A DNA stretch of 64,000 nt from an uncultured Acetatifactor sp. (GTDB lineage: Bacteria; Bacillota; Clostridia; Lachnospirales; Lachnospiraceae), in the NCBI GenBank assembly GCA_947627115.1, contig CANQUQ010000003.1, positions 1-64,000 of the forward strand, in the 5' to 3' direction. Positions 1-9,014 of this stretch are shown here, one piece after another. Each line of letters opens with the position of its first letter. The stretch's first letter is position 1. The notes below the pieces were generated by a model that saw nothing but the letters and a program-made list of their open reading frames with translations, was not told the origin of the DNA and made no database searches. Made by a program: the position numbers and the translations under genes.

Positions 1-642
1 ATGGCGCACAAGGATATGATCCTTTGTCTGGGAAAACTGCATGACGCACTCCGGCATACCGCCCACGGTCAAGTACCGGCGGTACAGCAGCATCGCCGCA
101 TCGTGCAGAGCAGAAGGCATGGGCGTGTCGGTCCGGAAGCACTTTTTGATCTGTTCCACCAGTGCATCCTCGCCCAGCGCAAGCATGAATTCTTCCATAT
201 CCATCGGGTAAAGTGTCTTCATATCGACCTTGCCCACAGGGAAAGAGAATTTTGCGCGATTTACCGCAACGCCTAAAAGGCTGCCTGCCACAATGATATG
301 ATATTCAGGGGCGTCCTCGCAAAAATACTTCAGGGAAGTCAGCGCCCGCTCGCAGAGCTGCACCTCGTCAAAGACAATCAGCGTTTTCTCCCTGACAATG
401 GTCTGCCCTGCGATATGGGATAAAACGGGAATCAGATAATCGGGACTGATGTTTTCCGCAAAGGTCTCCAAAAGCTTCGGATTGGTCTCAAAGTTGAAAT
501 ACGCCACATTTTCATAATGTGTGCGTCCGAATTCCAAAATGGAGTAGGTCTTGCCGACCTGCCTTGCCCCCTGCAGAATCAACGGCTTGCGGTGCTCGCT
601 CTCCTTCCACGCCTCCAAAAAAGCCATGATCTTCCTGTACAT
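1..642 (-). CDS. AAA-family ATPase, DUF4143-type, partial at left edge
   Basis: The first 214 codons are present; the C-terminal half lies beyond the left edge. The protein opens MYRKIMAFLEAWKESEHRKP and carries a Walker A (GARQVGKT, about residues 24-31) and a Walker B (LIVFDEVQ), followed by an arginine-rich stretch typical of the AAA_14 ATPases whose C-terminus is DUF4143. These are common in anaerobic bacteria and archaea, and their cellular role is not settled. The ATG at 642 was chosen because AAGGAGG sits six bases upstream; no earlier start has such a site. The gene has its own promoter (671-699) and is separated from the next gene by a terminator, so it is probably monocistronic. Confidence 0.85.
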   Translation of the reverse strand, partial: MYRKIMAFLEAWKESEHRKPLILQGARQVGKTYSILEFGRTHYENVAYFNFETNPKLLETFAENISPDYLIPVLSHIAGQTIVREKTLIVFDEVQLCERALTSLKYFCEDAPEYHIIVAGSLLGVAVNRAKFSFPVGKVDMKTLYPMDMEEFMLALGEDALVEQIKKCFRTDTPMPSALHDAAMLLYRRYLTVGGMPECVMQFSQTKDHILVRH

Positions 643-670
643 AAGCGCCTCCTTTCCATAAGTCATCTAT

Positions 671-699
671 AGCATAGCAAATATTCGTGTATAATTCAA
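671..699 (-). promoter_or_regulatory. Promoter of the AAA ATPase gene
   Basis: Reading the minus strand, TTGAAT and TATGCT are separated by 17 bases, and the transcript would start about 25 bases before the Shine-Dalgarno sequence. The surrounding 120 bases are very AT-rich. Confidence 0.5.
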
Positions 700-785
700 C
701 ATTATTTTTTAAAATATTTTCATCAAATTGCACGAATAATTATTTATTATTGACATCATTTTACATGTAATACAGTAAAGGCCAT

Positions 786-824
786 AAATAAAAACGCCTA
801 TCCCGTGTAACCACGGGATAGGCG
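786..824 (-). terminator. Rho-independent terminator after the lipoprotein gene
   Basis: A perfect 13-bp stem (arms 795-807 and 812-824) with a four-base loop is followed on the minus strand by TTTTTATTT. It lies about 60 bases beyond the stop of the lipoprotein gene and ends the Imm22-lipoprotein operon. Confidence 0.88.
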
Positions 825-882
825 GCGTCCGCAAGGACGATCTTAACTTACGGGGTGCAAAATTTTTACAACAGCTCAAAAA

Positions 883-1611
883 TTACGGATATACGATATC
901 GTATCTTTCCGGAAGCTCCGAGTAAATGTCATAGCGAAAATCCTCAGCGCGGTACACGCCCAGCTCGTCCGGAGAATATTCGTTATTCTCCAATTTCTCC
1001 CGGTCGATATCCACAAAGGGGAAGGGATATCTACCGCTCGTATCTCCCGTGCAATAATAGGTGCTCTCCGATCCGGAGCTTTTCAGGAAACAGATCCACT
1101 CACTGTCCTTTGCCATCGGCGTCAGGTGGCTGTACGCGACAATGCTCTTACTGCCCTCATTCACGGTATAACGCTGAAAGATCCGAATCACATCACTTTC
1201 GGAAGACCCCTTCAGAGTCTGTCCGATCTCGAAGGAATTGACGTAGCCGTTCCCCTCCTCCGCCGCATCTTCGGTAAAGCGCCCCGTTACGACCAGATCC
1301 GAATCCTTCTCCAGTGCGTTCAGATCGCCGTACCAGTTGAAATCAGCCAGAGAATAGACCACCTCATACTGCTCCCCGCCCATGGTATAGAACAAAGGCT
1401 CCGGCGTGGGTTCCTCCGTCGGTTCCGGCTGCACGTCCGTCTCCGGGGAAGCCGTCGGCTCTAAGCTCATACTTTCATCACTTTCCGACGAAGACTGCTG
1501 CTCAAGGCTCTCCCCGGAAGCCTCCGGCTGCGCGGCCTGCGAACATCCGCACAGGACTACGGAAAGAATCGCAAGAACAAATATTTTACGGCACATGAAA
1601 AACCTTTTCAT
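883..1611 (-). CDS. Predicted lipoprotein, function unknown
   Basis: 242 residues. The N-terminus has a basic start, a hydrophobic core and a lipobox-like VVLCGC around residues 19-24, so the mature protein should be lipid-anchored outside the membrane. Residues 25-75 are a Ser/Glu/Pro-rich low-complexity linker. The remaining ~165 residues form a globular domain I do not recognise. An AGGAG site lies about ten bases upstream of the ATG, inside the end of the Imm22-like gene. The two genes are two bases apart and probably co-translated. Pairing with an immunity-family protein suggests, but does not show, a link to contact-dependent competition. Confidence 0.75.
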   Translation of the reverse strand: MKRFFMCRKIFVLAILSVVLCGCSQAAQPEASGESLEQQSSSESDESMSLEPTASPETDVQPEPTEEPTPEPLFYTMGGEQYEVVYSLADFNWYGDLNALEKDSDLVVTGRFTEDAAEEGNGYVNSFEIGQTLKGSSESDVIRIFQRYTVNEGSKSIVAYSHLTPMAKDSEWICFLKSSGSESTYYCTGDTSGRYPFPFVDIDREKLENNEYSPDELGVYRAEDFRYDIYSELPERYDIVYP

Positions 1612-1613
1612 TG

Positions 1614-2033
1614 TTATAAATCTCCTACATCCGCCTCAATACTGCCTATAAAAGTGAAAACTCCGCATTTACTCTCAACCGTTTTGAGCATTTCCCCGGT
1701 ATATCTCATCTCATAAAACATGACACAGCAGTTATATTTTCTTTCCAGCTGAGAGCCGATCAATTTTTTATACTCCTCAATTACACAGTCCGGCGCACCG
1801 CAATCTAATAATTGACCCAGATCGTCTGTCTTTTCGCTCAAAAAATTTACCAGCACAAAATCATCGTCGTACCATGCTATGCCGAAATCTTCTCCTAGTA
1901 AAAAAGCACTTTTTGTATCATCATCTTCATCCTCTGTATATTGCAGCTCTATATACTTATTAAACAATTCCTCTCTCGCACAATTGCCCAACCAAACTGA
2001 CAAATATCCCTTTATTCCATAATACTCAGCCAT
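1614..2033 (-). CDS. Imm22-like immunity protein
   Basis: 139 residues from the ATG at 2033. GAGGAGGG lies about ten bases upstream of this ATG; an in-frame ATG at 2054 overlaps that ribosome site and is less likely. The opening YLSVWLGN, then YTEDEDD, FGIAWYDDDF and a closing FIGS motif fit the Imm22 family of polymorphic-toxin immunity proteins (family memory, not a search). Acidic residues dominate, as usual for such proteins. No cognate toxin is next to it: upstream is only the promoter and then htpG. It may be an orphan immunity gene, or may serve with the following lipoprotein gene. Confidence 0.65.
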   Translation of the reverse strand: MAEYYGIKGYLSVWLGNCAREELFNKYIELQYTEDEDDDTKSAFLLGEDFGIAWYDDDFVLVNFLSEKTDDLGQLLDCGAPDCVIEEYKKLIGSQLERKYNCCVMFYEMRYTGEMLKTVESKCGVFTFIGSIEADVGDL

Positions 2034-2107
2034 AATGATCAATGCCCTCCTCATAAATGTTCTTTCGTTTTTCCCACGGGCAGCCTTCCCCGATGCACCG
2101 TATCTTC

Positions 2108-2135
2108 AGTATATACCCCCCCAGACTTCTGTCAA
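2108..2135 (-). promoter_or_regulatory. Promoter with a G7 tract in its spacer
   Basis: TTGACA and TATACT on the minus strand are 16 bases apart, and seven consecutive G fill the middle of the spacer (2116-2122). It drives the Imm22-lipoprotein pair. Slippage in such a tract would change the -35/-10 spacing. The 12-bp core TCTGGGGGGGTA recurs at 19483-19494 and 21879-21890. Confidence 0.65.
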
Positions 2136-2225
2136 CTTATGCTTTCGGATATTTGATGATCTTCCGCTCCACAGGAATGAACGAAAAAAGGACTGCCTCC
2201 GCAATCCTTTTTTCGTTCTGCCGCT

Positions 2226-4373
2226 TCACTTGGCCAGCATCATCATAATCTCATTGCTCCTGGCGATGAACCTGGTCATAGCTTCCGGTGCCAGAGGCGC
2301 CTGCTGGATCCTTGCCAGATCGTAGAGCTGCTCACAGATCATCTCCACATTGTCACCGTCCTGATGCTCTGTGACATACTGCACCAAGGGATGGTTCGCG
2401 TTCAGGATCAGCGTCTCGCCCTCGCCGCCGAAGGCTCCCATATCCATGCCGGGCATGGAGTACATTTTCATCATATCCTGCATCCGCCTGGTCTCCTCAG
2501 ACAGAGTGAGCATGGAGGATATTTTCTTGTTCTTCAGCTTTTCCACCTTGATGGTGATCTTATCGTTCTTGAGAGCCTTCTTCATGATCTTGCCGATGGC
2601 CTCAGCCTGCTCCTCAAATTCCTTTTCGGCCTTTTTGGAAGTCCTGGACTTCAATACGTCGGTCACATCCGCATCAATACGCTTAAAGCGGATTCCCTCA
2701 TTCTTCGCCTCCAGCTGGGAAATAAAGGGCTGATCGATATTATGGGTCAGGATCACGGCATCCATCTTGGCTGCCTTGAACATATTGATATACTGGCTCT
2801 GCTGCTGTTCGTCGGTGACATAGTAGATGGTCTTCTCCTTCTTTTCTTCCTCGTCCTCTTCCGAATCGGAGGAATCTGCCGCGCCGTCGGCCCCGTCCGT
2901 GACCACCTCGGCCTCCACCTTGTTGCCTGCCTCGTCCACAGCGCTCCCCGCCGAACTGCCGTCTCCATTGTCTGCGTCCTCCTCGTCCTGAGGTTTGATT
3001 TCCAGACATTCAGGCAGGGTCAGGTACTTACCCTCCAGATTTTTGAACAGGATGTAGTTCGTCATCCTCTCACAGAATTTGTCATCCTTCAGACAGCCGA
3101 ACTTGATGAAGGGACTGATGTCGTCCCAATATTTATCATACTCTTCCTTGTCGGTCTTGCACATGCCGGAAAGCTTGTCCGCCACCTTCTTGGTAATGTG
3201 TTCGGAGATTTTCTTTACGAAACCGTCATTCTGCAGTGCGCTCCGGGACACGTTGAGGGGCAGGTCCGGACAGTCGATGACACCCTTTAAGAGCATCAGG
3301 AACTCAGGAATGACCTCCTTGATATTGTCGGCAATAAACACCTGGTTATTATACAGCTTGATGGTGCCCTCAATGGATTCGTACTCCATATTGATCTTGG
3401 GGAAGTACAGGATTCCCTTTAGGTTAAAGGGATAATCCATATTCAGATGGATCCAGAACAAAGGCTCTTTGTAATCCTGGAACACCTTTCTGTAGAACTC
3501 CAGATACTCCTCCTTGGTGCAGTTGTTGGGATGCTTGGTCCACAGAGGCTCTGTCTCGTTCAAAAGTTCCGGCCGCTTTCTGATCTTCAGCTTTTTCGGC
3601 TCCGCTGCCTTGGCCTCCGCCACATCCGTACCGGCGGCTTCTTCCGCTGCGCTGTCCTCCTTTTTCTCCGGCAGGATCTCCTCCAGCACCACGTCGTCGT
3701 CCCGCTTTTCCTCTTCCTTGATGATCTGAGTCTCCTGGGTATCCTTCTTGGAAAGGTAGATTTCTGTGGGCATAAAAGAACAATACTTCTTAATGACCTC
3801 TCTGGCCTTGTACTCGTTGCAGAACTCCAGACATTCCTCGTTCAGGAACAGAGTGATCGTAGTACCTACTTCCGCTCTGTCTCCCTCCTCCATGGAAAAC
3901 TGTGTGCCGCCGTCGCACTCCCAATGAACAGGCTTTGCGCCCTCCTTATAGGAGAGGGTGTCGATATGCACCTCGTCAGCCACCATGAACGCCGAATAGA
4001 ATCCCAGGCCGAAGTGACCGATGATCTGATCGGCATTGCTCTTGTCCTTATATTTTTCAATAAAGTCCGTTGCGCCGGAGAATGCGATCTGATTGATATA
4101 CTCCTCTACCTCGTCCGCGGTCATACCTAAGCCGTTGTCGTTAAATGCAATTGTCTTATCCTCCGGACTGACCTCCACACGGACTCTTGCCTTATATCCC
4201 TCCGGCAGGGTGTACTCTCCCATCATATCCAGCTTTTTCAGCTTTGTCACTGCATCACAGCCGTTGGAAATCATCTCTCTGTAAAAGATGTCATGGTCGG
4301 AATACAGCCACTTTTTAATGATCGGAAAAATGTTTTCACTGTTAATGGACAAACTTCCTGTTTTTGCTGCCAT
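2226..4373 (-). CDS. htpG: Molecular chaperone HtpG (bacterial Hsp90)
   Basis: 715 residues from the ATG at 4373, which has AAAGGAG eight bases upstream; about 30 codons of open frame before it lack a ribosome site. The GHKL ATPase motifs are clear: EMISNGCDA (E33, N37), DNGLGM and GHFGLGFYSAFMV, followed by the middle and C-terminal dimerisation domains. It is longer than the ~625-residue E. coli protein because of two acidic low-complexity insertions, one of ~45 residues after the ATPase domain and a second of ~60 residues before the C-terminal domain. The cytosolic protein folds or protects clients under stress. A CIRCE element upstream indicates HrcA control. Confidence 0.96.
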   Translation of the reverse strand: MAAKTGSLSINSENIFPIIKKWLYSDHDIFYREMISNGCDAVTKLKKLDMMGEYTLPEGYKARVRVEVSPEDKTIAFNDNGLGMTADEVEEYINQIAFSGATDFIEKYKDKSNADQIIGHFGLGFYSAFMVADEVHIDTLSYKEGAKPVHWECDGGTQFSMEEGDRAEVGTTITLFLNEECLEFCNEYKAREVIKKYCSFMPTEIYLSKKDTQETQIIKEEEKRDDDVVLEEILPEKKEDSAAEEAAGTDVAEAKAAEPKKLKIRKRPELLNETEPLWTKHPNNCTKEEYLEFYRKVFQDYKEPLFWIHLNMDYPFNLKGILYFPKINMEYESIEGTIKLYNNQVFIADNIKEVIPEFLMLLKGVIDCPDLPLNVSRSALQNDGFVKKISEHITKKVADKLSGMCKTDKEEYDKYWDDISPFIKFGCLKDDKFCERMTNYILFKNLEGKYLTLPECLEIKPQDEEDADNGDGSSAGSAVDEAGNKVEAEVVTDGADGAADSSDSEEDEEEKKEKTIYYVTDEQQQSQYINMFKAAKMDAVILTHNIDQPFISQLEAKNEGIRFKRIDADVTDVLKSRTSKKAEKEFEEQAEAIGKIMKKALKNDKITIKVEKLKNKKISSMLTLSEETRRMQDMMKMYSMPGMDMGAFGGEGETLILNANHPLVQYVTEHQDGDNVEMICEQLYDLARIQQAPLAPEAMTRFIARSNEIMMMLAK

Positions 4374-4441
4374 TTCTATCACTCCTTTTAACTCTGTTAC
4401 GTCTCCGGTCTTCTGTTCAAAACAGATTCCAACTGATATTA

Positions 4442-4470
4442 AGTTTATCGCCCCCTGAAACAAAAGTCAA
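4442..4470 (-). promoter_or_regulatory. htpG promoter
   Basis: TTGACT and TAAACT on the minus strand are spaced by 17 bases, giving a leader of ~65 nt before the htpG start. It lies directly downstream of the CIRCE element. Confidence 0.55.
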
Positions 4471-4477
4471 TATAAAA

Positions 4478-4504
4478 TTAGCACTCATTGATTCTGAGTG
4501 CTAA
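4478..4504 (-). promoter_or_regulatory. CIRCE operator (HrcA binding site)
   Basis: TTAGCACTC, nine bases, GAGTGCTAA: an exact match to the CIRCE consensus with both 9-bp arms perfect. HrcA binds this element to repress class I heat-shock genes. Here it sits about 105 bp ahead of the htpG start, seven bases upstream of the best -35 box rather than over the start point. Confidence 0.93.
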
Positions 4505-4594
4505 CAATTCCGTGAAAACCCTTTATTTTCAGCGCTGTGCGGCTTTCTAAAATTTTTGTAAACTGCGGCGGATATACTTTACAAGGGCAAATTT

Positions 4595-5656
4595 TCAATG
4601 AAAATATTTTTCATACACATCAAAAAATGCAGCGGTCTTCACATTTTCATCGTGCAGAAAGCTTACCTGCTCCCAGAGCTCCTCATTCAGGCTCCTGCTC
4701 AGCTTTTCCACATATGCGTCATACTCCTGGCCGAACACCTCGCGTCTGCGTTCCTCCACGATCTCCAGCTTATTCGCATCTGTCTGCTCTCGGTCAAAGG
4801 TGTTGATGCACTTGATGATATGATAACCGCTCTCACTCTCCACCACCTGACTGATCTCGTCGGTCTCCAGAGCGAACGCGGCCTCCTCAAAGGCAGGATC
4901 CATCTCTCCCTTTCCAAAGGAGTAGGTGATATTGGGATCTTCGCTGTAACGGGAAGCCAGATCCAAGAAATCCATCTCCTCCGACACCGCCATCTGCCTG
5001 ATTTCACAGGCCTTCTCATAGACGGCCTTCTTCACTTCATCTGTGTAGGCCACGCGGCTGCCCGTTCCGTCAGTGGTATAGGTCCGCAGCAAAATATGCT
5101 GCACCGTGATAGTCCGGGCTTCATCGTCACTGATCTCCGGATTAATGTCCTGAATAATATATCGATAGACCTTGTCCGCCAGGGCATATTCCGTGTACAT
5201 ACGGCATATCACATCCCGGTCCACATCCATCTGCTCTGTCTCCGCATCGCTCAGGGAACCGAAATATTCATCCGCGGCCTGCTCTACCATCGCCTGCTCC
5301 GATTCGGTCAGCGTCACGCCCTTGCTGTCCGCCAATAGGTACATCGTCTTGATTTGTGCAATCTTGGCCAGCACCATCTCCTTCACGTTTTCCTCCAGGG
5401 AAACGCCCTCCACAGATACATCCCAGATTTCCTCGCCGTAGACGGCCTCATACTGATTCTGCGTGTTGGTGAGGTATACCATGATCTCCGGCAGAGTACA
5501 GGTCATACTGCCGATCTTAAAGACCTCATCCTTCCCGAAGCCTGTGGTAAACACCACCTTTGTATTGCCGCAGGCAGCCAGCGCCCAAAGGCATACCGCA
5601 AGTGCCAATACCGTTCTGCGTATGCTCTTCCGTATTATCCTTTTATCACCGCTCAT
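4595..5656 (-). CDS. prsA: PrsA-like lipoprotein foldase (parvulin PPIase)
   Basis: 353 residues from the ATG at 5656, with GGAAGGG ten bases upstream; a TTG three codons earlier is less favourable. A signal peptide ends in the lipobox LAAC (Cys29). A helical SurA/PrsA-type N-terminal region is followed by a parvulin domain (starting near TVQHILLRTY and ending at GYHIIKC) and a charged helical tail. Such proteins sit on the outer face of the membrane and assist folding of secreted proteins. It lies upstream of htpG on the same strand but is separated from it by htpG's own promoter and CIRCE. No terminator was seen after it. Confidence 0.88.
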   Translation of the reverse strand: MSGDKRIIRKSIRRTVLALAVCLWALAACGNTKVVFTTGFGKDEVFKIGSMTCTLPEIMVYLTNTQNQYEAVYGEEIWDVSVEGVSLEENVKEMVLAKIAQIKTMYLLADSKGVTLTESEQAMVEQAADEYFGSLSDAETEQMDVDRDVICRMYTEYALADKVYRYIIQDINPEISDDEARTITVQHILLRTYTTDGTGSRVAYTDEVKKAVYEKACEIRQMAVSEEMDFLDLASRYSEDPNITYSFGKGEMDPAFEEAAFALETDEISQVVESESGYHIIKCINTFDREQTDANKLEIVEERRREVFGQEYDAYVEKLSRSLNEELWEQVSFLHDENVKTAAFFDVYEKYFH

Positions 5657-5770
5657 GCCCCGCAAACCCTTCCGCTTATCCTTTCCTCCGCTCTCCTCCG
5701 CAGAGAACGGCTTCTGCCATCCATTCTAACACGGGGCCGGCCTTTTTTGCAATACACCCGGCCGAAAGCT

Positions 5771-6685
5771 TTACATCCCCTTGCGGGGAACAGGCCCCAC
5801 TTCCCTATAGGGCAGAGAAATCCCGGCTCTTTCCCTGAAATCCTCAACACCTTCCGCCCTGGCGGCAAGCAGGAGCCAGCGGTCCAACGTCCCCGGATCC
5901 TGCTCCTGCAGGATTCTCTGCCGGAGAAAATCAGGCACGGAGCCTGTCTCCGACAGCAGCCGCAGGATGCTTTCCGCTTTTCCTTCCACTCTTCCCTCTG
6001 CCCTCACATAATCTTCCCTGGCATCTCTGTCGCGAAGCTCCCGCAGCTTTGCCTCATACATCATCCGCAGCGTCTTTCTAAGGCTCATGACCCTGACCTC
6101 TTTGATTGCCTCCAATATTCCCGGATTTTTTGTGTCCGCTTCCAGCATATCCAGTTCCTCCTCCGTCCCCGCATTGAACAGCCGGATCCAGTCGTCCACC
6201 CGGCCCGCACCCTTCAACGGCTTATTCAGCTCGATCACATGGATCTCCATCATATCCGAAAACTCATGCCCGGTCCCGTCCCGCAGCCGGTATACCTTGT
6301 GATACTCCGGCCGGCTGTCCAGCTTAAAGCCCAGGATACTGATGCAGATGCATTTTTTCAGTTTTCTGTACTTCTGCCCTGCCAGCAGTCCCTCCGCAAA
6401 CATCTTTGACCAGTAGAACAGGCTGCGCCTGTCCCAGTAAGACATCATCTCGACCTGCAGTTCAATGTTCACCTTGCCGTCGTCATTCAACTCCATGGCC
6501 ACATCGAGAATGCCCTGCTTCTGTCTCCAGTACTTCTTCCACAGATAAGTATCGCCCAATCGGACCGAGCGGATTGCCTCCGGCGGAATCCCCAGCACAT
6601 CACTGATAAAATACCGGCGCACTTTCTCATTTCGGAACAGATACTTAAAGCTGAAGTCATACTTCAGTGAAATGATCTCTCCCAT
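5771..6685 (-). CDS. Rpn-type PD-(D/E)XK nuclease / putative transposase
   Basis: 304 residues, with AGGAGG seven bases before the ATG. The start MGEIISLKYDFSFKYLF and the segment ILDVAMELNDDGKVNIELQV, giving the D...E-x-Q active-site pattern, match the Rpn/TIGR01784 family. Members of that family cut DNA and promote recA-independent recombination, and are often multicopy in Lachnospiraceae. The C-terminal third is charged and variable, with an RAEGRVEGKAE segment that is typical of the family. It stands alone between prsA and a long inverted repeat. It is probably not a transposase in the IS sense. Confidence 0.85.
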   Translation of the reverse strand: MGEIISLKYDFSFKYLFRNEKVRRYFISDVLGIPPEAIRSVRLGDTYLWKKYWRQKQGILDVAMELNDDGKVNIELQVEMMSYWDRRSLFYWSKMFAEGLLAGQKYRKLKKCICISILGFKLDSRPEYHKVYRLRDGTGHEFSDMMEIHVIELNKPLKGAGRVDDWIRLFNAGTEEELDMLEADTKNPGILEAIKEVRVMSLRKTLRMMYEAKLRELRDRDAREDYVRAEGRVEGKAESILRLLSETGSVPDFLRQRILQEQDPGTLDRWLLLAARAEGVEDFRERAGISLPYREVGPVPRKGM

Positions 6686-6895
6686 TCAGCTTCCTCCTGC
6701 TTTGCAGGAGAAACAGCGGGCGTCCTTTGATTCTGAATCTCCTGCTTTTAAATTGTAGATGGATTTTAAAAGCATAGATCTTAGAATCATAAGACAAAAG
6801 AATTTGTTTTATAAAAAAAGAATAAGTATGCTTTGAGTATATGTTAACATAGAATATACAGAATTGCAAGAGGAAGATTGAGTATTTTAATGTTG

Positions 6896-7074
6896 AAATA
6901 TTTCAACATTATGTTATAATTCTTAAATGAAGTATCATATTCAGGGCAGGAAGGAAGCAATTATCTTACAAATGATAAAACTGCCCTGTATATGGTCCTT
7001 CACAATTGTGCTGATGCGAATCGCTGTTCTCTCACAATTCATTTAAGAATCTTATAGAATATTTTGAAATATTT
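6896..7074. repeat. Long imperfect inverted repeat with an inner hairpin
   Basis: Arms 6896-6930 and 7039-7074 pair over ~35 bases, with the terminal 11 bases (AAATATTTCAA) and the inner 11 (TTCTTAAATGA) perfect. Inside are an 8-bp perfect pair, CAGGGCAG at 6942-6949 and CTGCCCTG at 6981-6988, and the palindrome CACAATTGTG at 7001-7010. No ORF lies within. It may be a MITE-like element or a structured transcript. It sits between the two Rpn genes. Confidence 0.55.
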
Positions 7075-7412
7075 ATATTTTCCTTTATGTTCTGAAATCC
7101 CGTATTCCCGTTACCTTGCCAAATAAATCACTAAGGACTCCGCCTGCGTCGGGAAGTAATCACTAGTATTTCCATCGATCTGCCTTATTCATGGCCCACG
7201 GCCGTCAGTTCTACGGTTTGCGGCACTTCGCCGTATCTTCCAAAACAGGAAATGTTGCTTTATAAACGCGCAGTGGTTTTATATTTGCGTTTCATGTTCA
7301 TGTCTAATGTTTGCGCTGTCTCAAGCGCCTGAAACATCTTTCGGGCCATCACAAAACATATTTAAAATCAATTCAGAACCTGTTCAAAAACAAGTCAAAG
7401 GAAAAACAACCT
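7075..7412. other. Intergenic stretch with no recognised feature
   Basis: Between the inverted repeat and the second Rpn-type gene I see no gene, RNA or clear promoter. An open frame starts at 7311 in phase with the Rpn gene, but it lacks a ribosome site and its residues do not look like the family N-terminus. Confidence 0.5.
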
Positions 7413-8435
7413 ATGCAGAAAAACAACTTACAGCAGTACTTTCCCATGATCCGCACCCGCAATGAACTCTTGCGCGAGATCGGCACCAATCCCTCGCTTA
7501 AGACTCTGTTCAGCACCCTGAAACCGGAGCGTCAACAGGAATTTCTGAACTTCTGCAGCGGCGTCAGGGGCGTCCGGCTTCTCTACGACTCTTTTTTTAA
7601 GGCGGTCATGGATCCTGACCGGGATCCCTCTCGGCTGAGCGACTTCCTCTCGCTTCTTCTGCAACAGGAGGTCACCGTCGTCTCCGTCCTATCCAACGAA
7701 GGCCAGATCATGCCGGACACGTTAGTCGTCATGGATCTCATCGTACGGCTGGAAGACGGCAGCATCACCACCGTGGAGGTCCAGCGTTACGGATACGCCT
7801 TCCCCGGCCAGCGGGCCGCCTGCTATTCCGCGGATATGCTGCTTAGGCAGTACAAGCAGAAGCGGGACCAGGCCTCAGCCAACGGGACGCGCATGAACTA
7901 CCGGAACCTGCGCCCCGTCTATACCATCGTCCTGTACGAATTCAGCCCCGCAGAGTTCCACGCCTATCCCGGAGATTATGTCCACCGTTTCCATCAGGTC
8001 TCCAACACGGGATTAGAGATGGATCTATTGGAGGAATATGTCTTCGTTCCCCTTGACATCTTAAAGGAAATCGTCCAAAATAATGGTATCAGGAACCAAT
8101 TGGAAGCCTGGCTGGCATTTTTCTGTATGGATGAACCGGAGTGGGTTCTGAAGCTGTCGGAAGGCTATCCCCGGTTCCGAAAAATGTATGAGGAAATCTA
8201 TGAGATGTGCAGAAATCTGGAAGGAGTGATGCAGATGTATTCCAAAGAACTGAGGGAATTAGACAGCAATACGGTACAGTACATGATCGACCAAATGCAG
8301 GAGGACATCAACAGGAAGGACGCGCAACTCAGCCAACAGTATGTCCAGCTCAGTCAGAAGGAAAATCTGATCACTGAATTACAGAACCAGATTCAGGAAA
8401 TGAAAAAACTTCTAGCCGGAAATACGGACCTTTAA
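7413..8435 (+). CDS. Rpn-type PD-(D/E)XK nuclease family protein
   Basis: 340 residues from the ATG at 7413, preceded by AAAGGA; in-frame codons back to 7311 look non-coding. The sequence YDSFFKAVMDP, then VVMDLIVRLEDGSITTVEVQR gives the D...E-x-Q nuclease signature. The family is described as PD-(D/E)XK nuclease family transposase in many Firmicutes. The last ~70 residues are a coiled coil with two QLSQ repeats, ending in NQIQEMKKLL. It is diverged from the gene at 5771-6685 and in opposite orientation, so the pair is not a tandem duplicate. Function beyond nuclease is unknown. Confidence 0.8.
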   Translation: MQKNNLQQYFPMIRTRNELLREIGTNPSLKTLFSTLKPERQQEFLNFCSGVRGVRLLYDSFFKAVMDPDRDPSRLSDFLSLLLQQEVTVVSVLSNEGQIMPDTLVVMDLIVRLEDGSITTVEVQRYGYAFPGQRAACYSADMLLRQYKQKRDQASANGTRMNYRNLRPVYTIVLYEFSPAEFHAYPGDYVHRFHQVSNTGLEMDLLEEYVFVPLDILKEIVQNNGIRNQLEAWLAFFCMDEPEWVLKLSEGYPRFRKMYEEIYEMCRNLEGVMQMYSKELRELDSNTVQYMIDQMQEDINRKDAQLSQQYVQLSQKENLITELQNQIQEMKKLLAGNTDL

Positions 8436-8499
8436 ATATAGCTTTGATTAAACTTACCTCAAATCCACTCCGCCGCCGAAGAAAATCGCAGCTGCGGTC

Positions 8500-8869
8500 T
8501 CGACCGCTGGGGCTCCCTTTTAAAGCCTCTTCAGCTCACCAGCAATTCGATTCACTGTTATACCGCTCTCTTCAGTCCCTCAGAAATGTAACGGGAATAC
8601 AGCTCCTGGATCTCCCTGCTGCGTGCTGTCGTTCAACAGACTTCCGTGATAAGAATCTTCTTGATCTTCTATTTAGCCAAAGAAATCCCATTCTCCTGAA
8701 GTTCCCGCCGGAAAGCTGACAGGGATTTATGCTCCGCACGCTGCCCCGCACCCGGTTCATATTTAAATGAAAGTCCATATCAAATTGCGCATTTCCCGCC
8801 GGCAAATTCAAAATATTTGCACCGGCAGAGCAATTCCCGCTTCTTACCATCCTCACCTACACGGTATTC
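8500..8869 (-). pseudogene. Decayed gene with several in-frame stops
   Basis: From 8869 one frame reads EYRVGEDGKKRELLCRCKYF, then has TGA, TAG and TGA stops within 90 codons, and ends at TAA (8558-8560). The segments between stops are clearly protein-like (for example KYEPGAGQRAEHKSL, KIKKILIT, TTARSREIQELYSRY). One stop falls where a Trp (TGG to TGA) would be expected. A +1 shift then gives SGITVNRIAGELKRL. The pieces resemble a helix-turn-helix protein of clostridial mobile elements, but I cannot name the family securely. Confidence 0.6.
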
Positions 8870-8875
8870 CTTTTA

Positions 8876-9014
8876 TCAATGACTACGTGGAGGTACGTCT
8901 TTTGATACCAATGTTCCAGCCCCTATCACAGAACCCTTGCCGATTGTAACTCCATCTAGGATTGTGACATTACATCCAATCCAAGGCTTCGAACGGACTG
9001 CATGACCGTTTTAC
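8876..9014 (-). pseudogene. 3' remnant of a hexapeptide-repeat acetyltransferase
   Basis: The frame reads [20 protein letters not shown] and then [18 protein letters not shown] before a stop. This is the left-handed beta-helix and C-terminal turn of maltose/galactoside O-acetyltransferases. The N-terminal ~120 residues are missing and a stop lies just upstream in frame. It directly adjoins the decayed gene at 8500-8869. Confidence 0.7.

Noticed and set aside
1..276. Plus-strand open frame at the left edge
   Set aside because: It is the antisense of the AAA ATPase, whose Walker motifs and ribosome site are clear on the other strand.
6657..6869. 70-codon minus-strand frame upstream of the Rpn gene
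   Set aside because: AT-rich, overlaps the Rpn start and has no ribosome site; its residues follow base composition only.
8444..8719. 91-codon plus-strand frame after the second Rpn gene
   Set aside because: It runs antisense to the decayed gene at 8500-8869 and has no family likeness.
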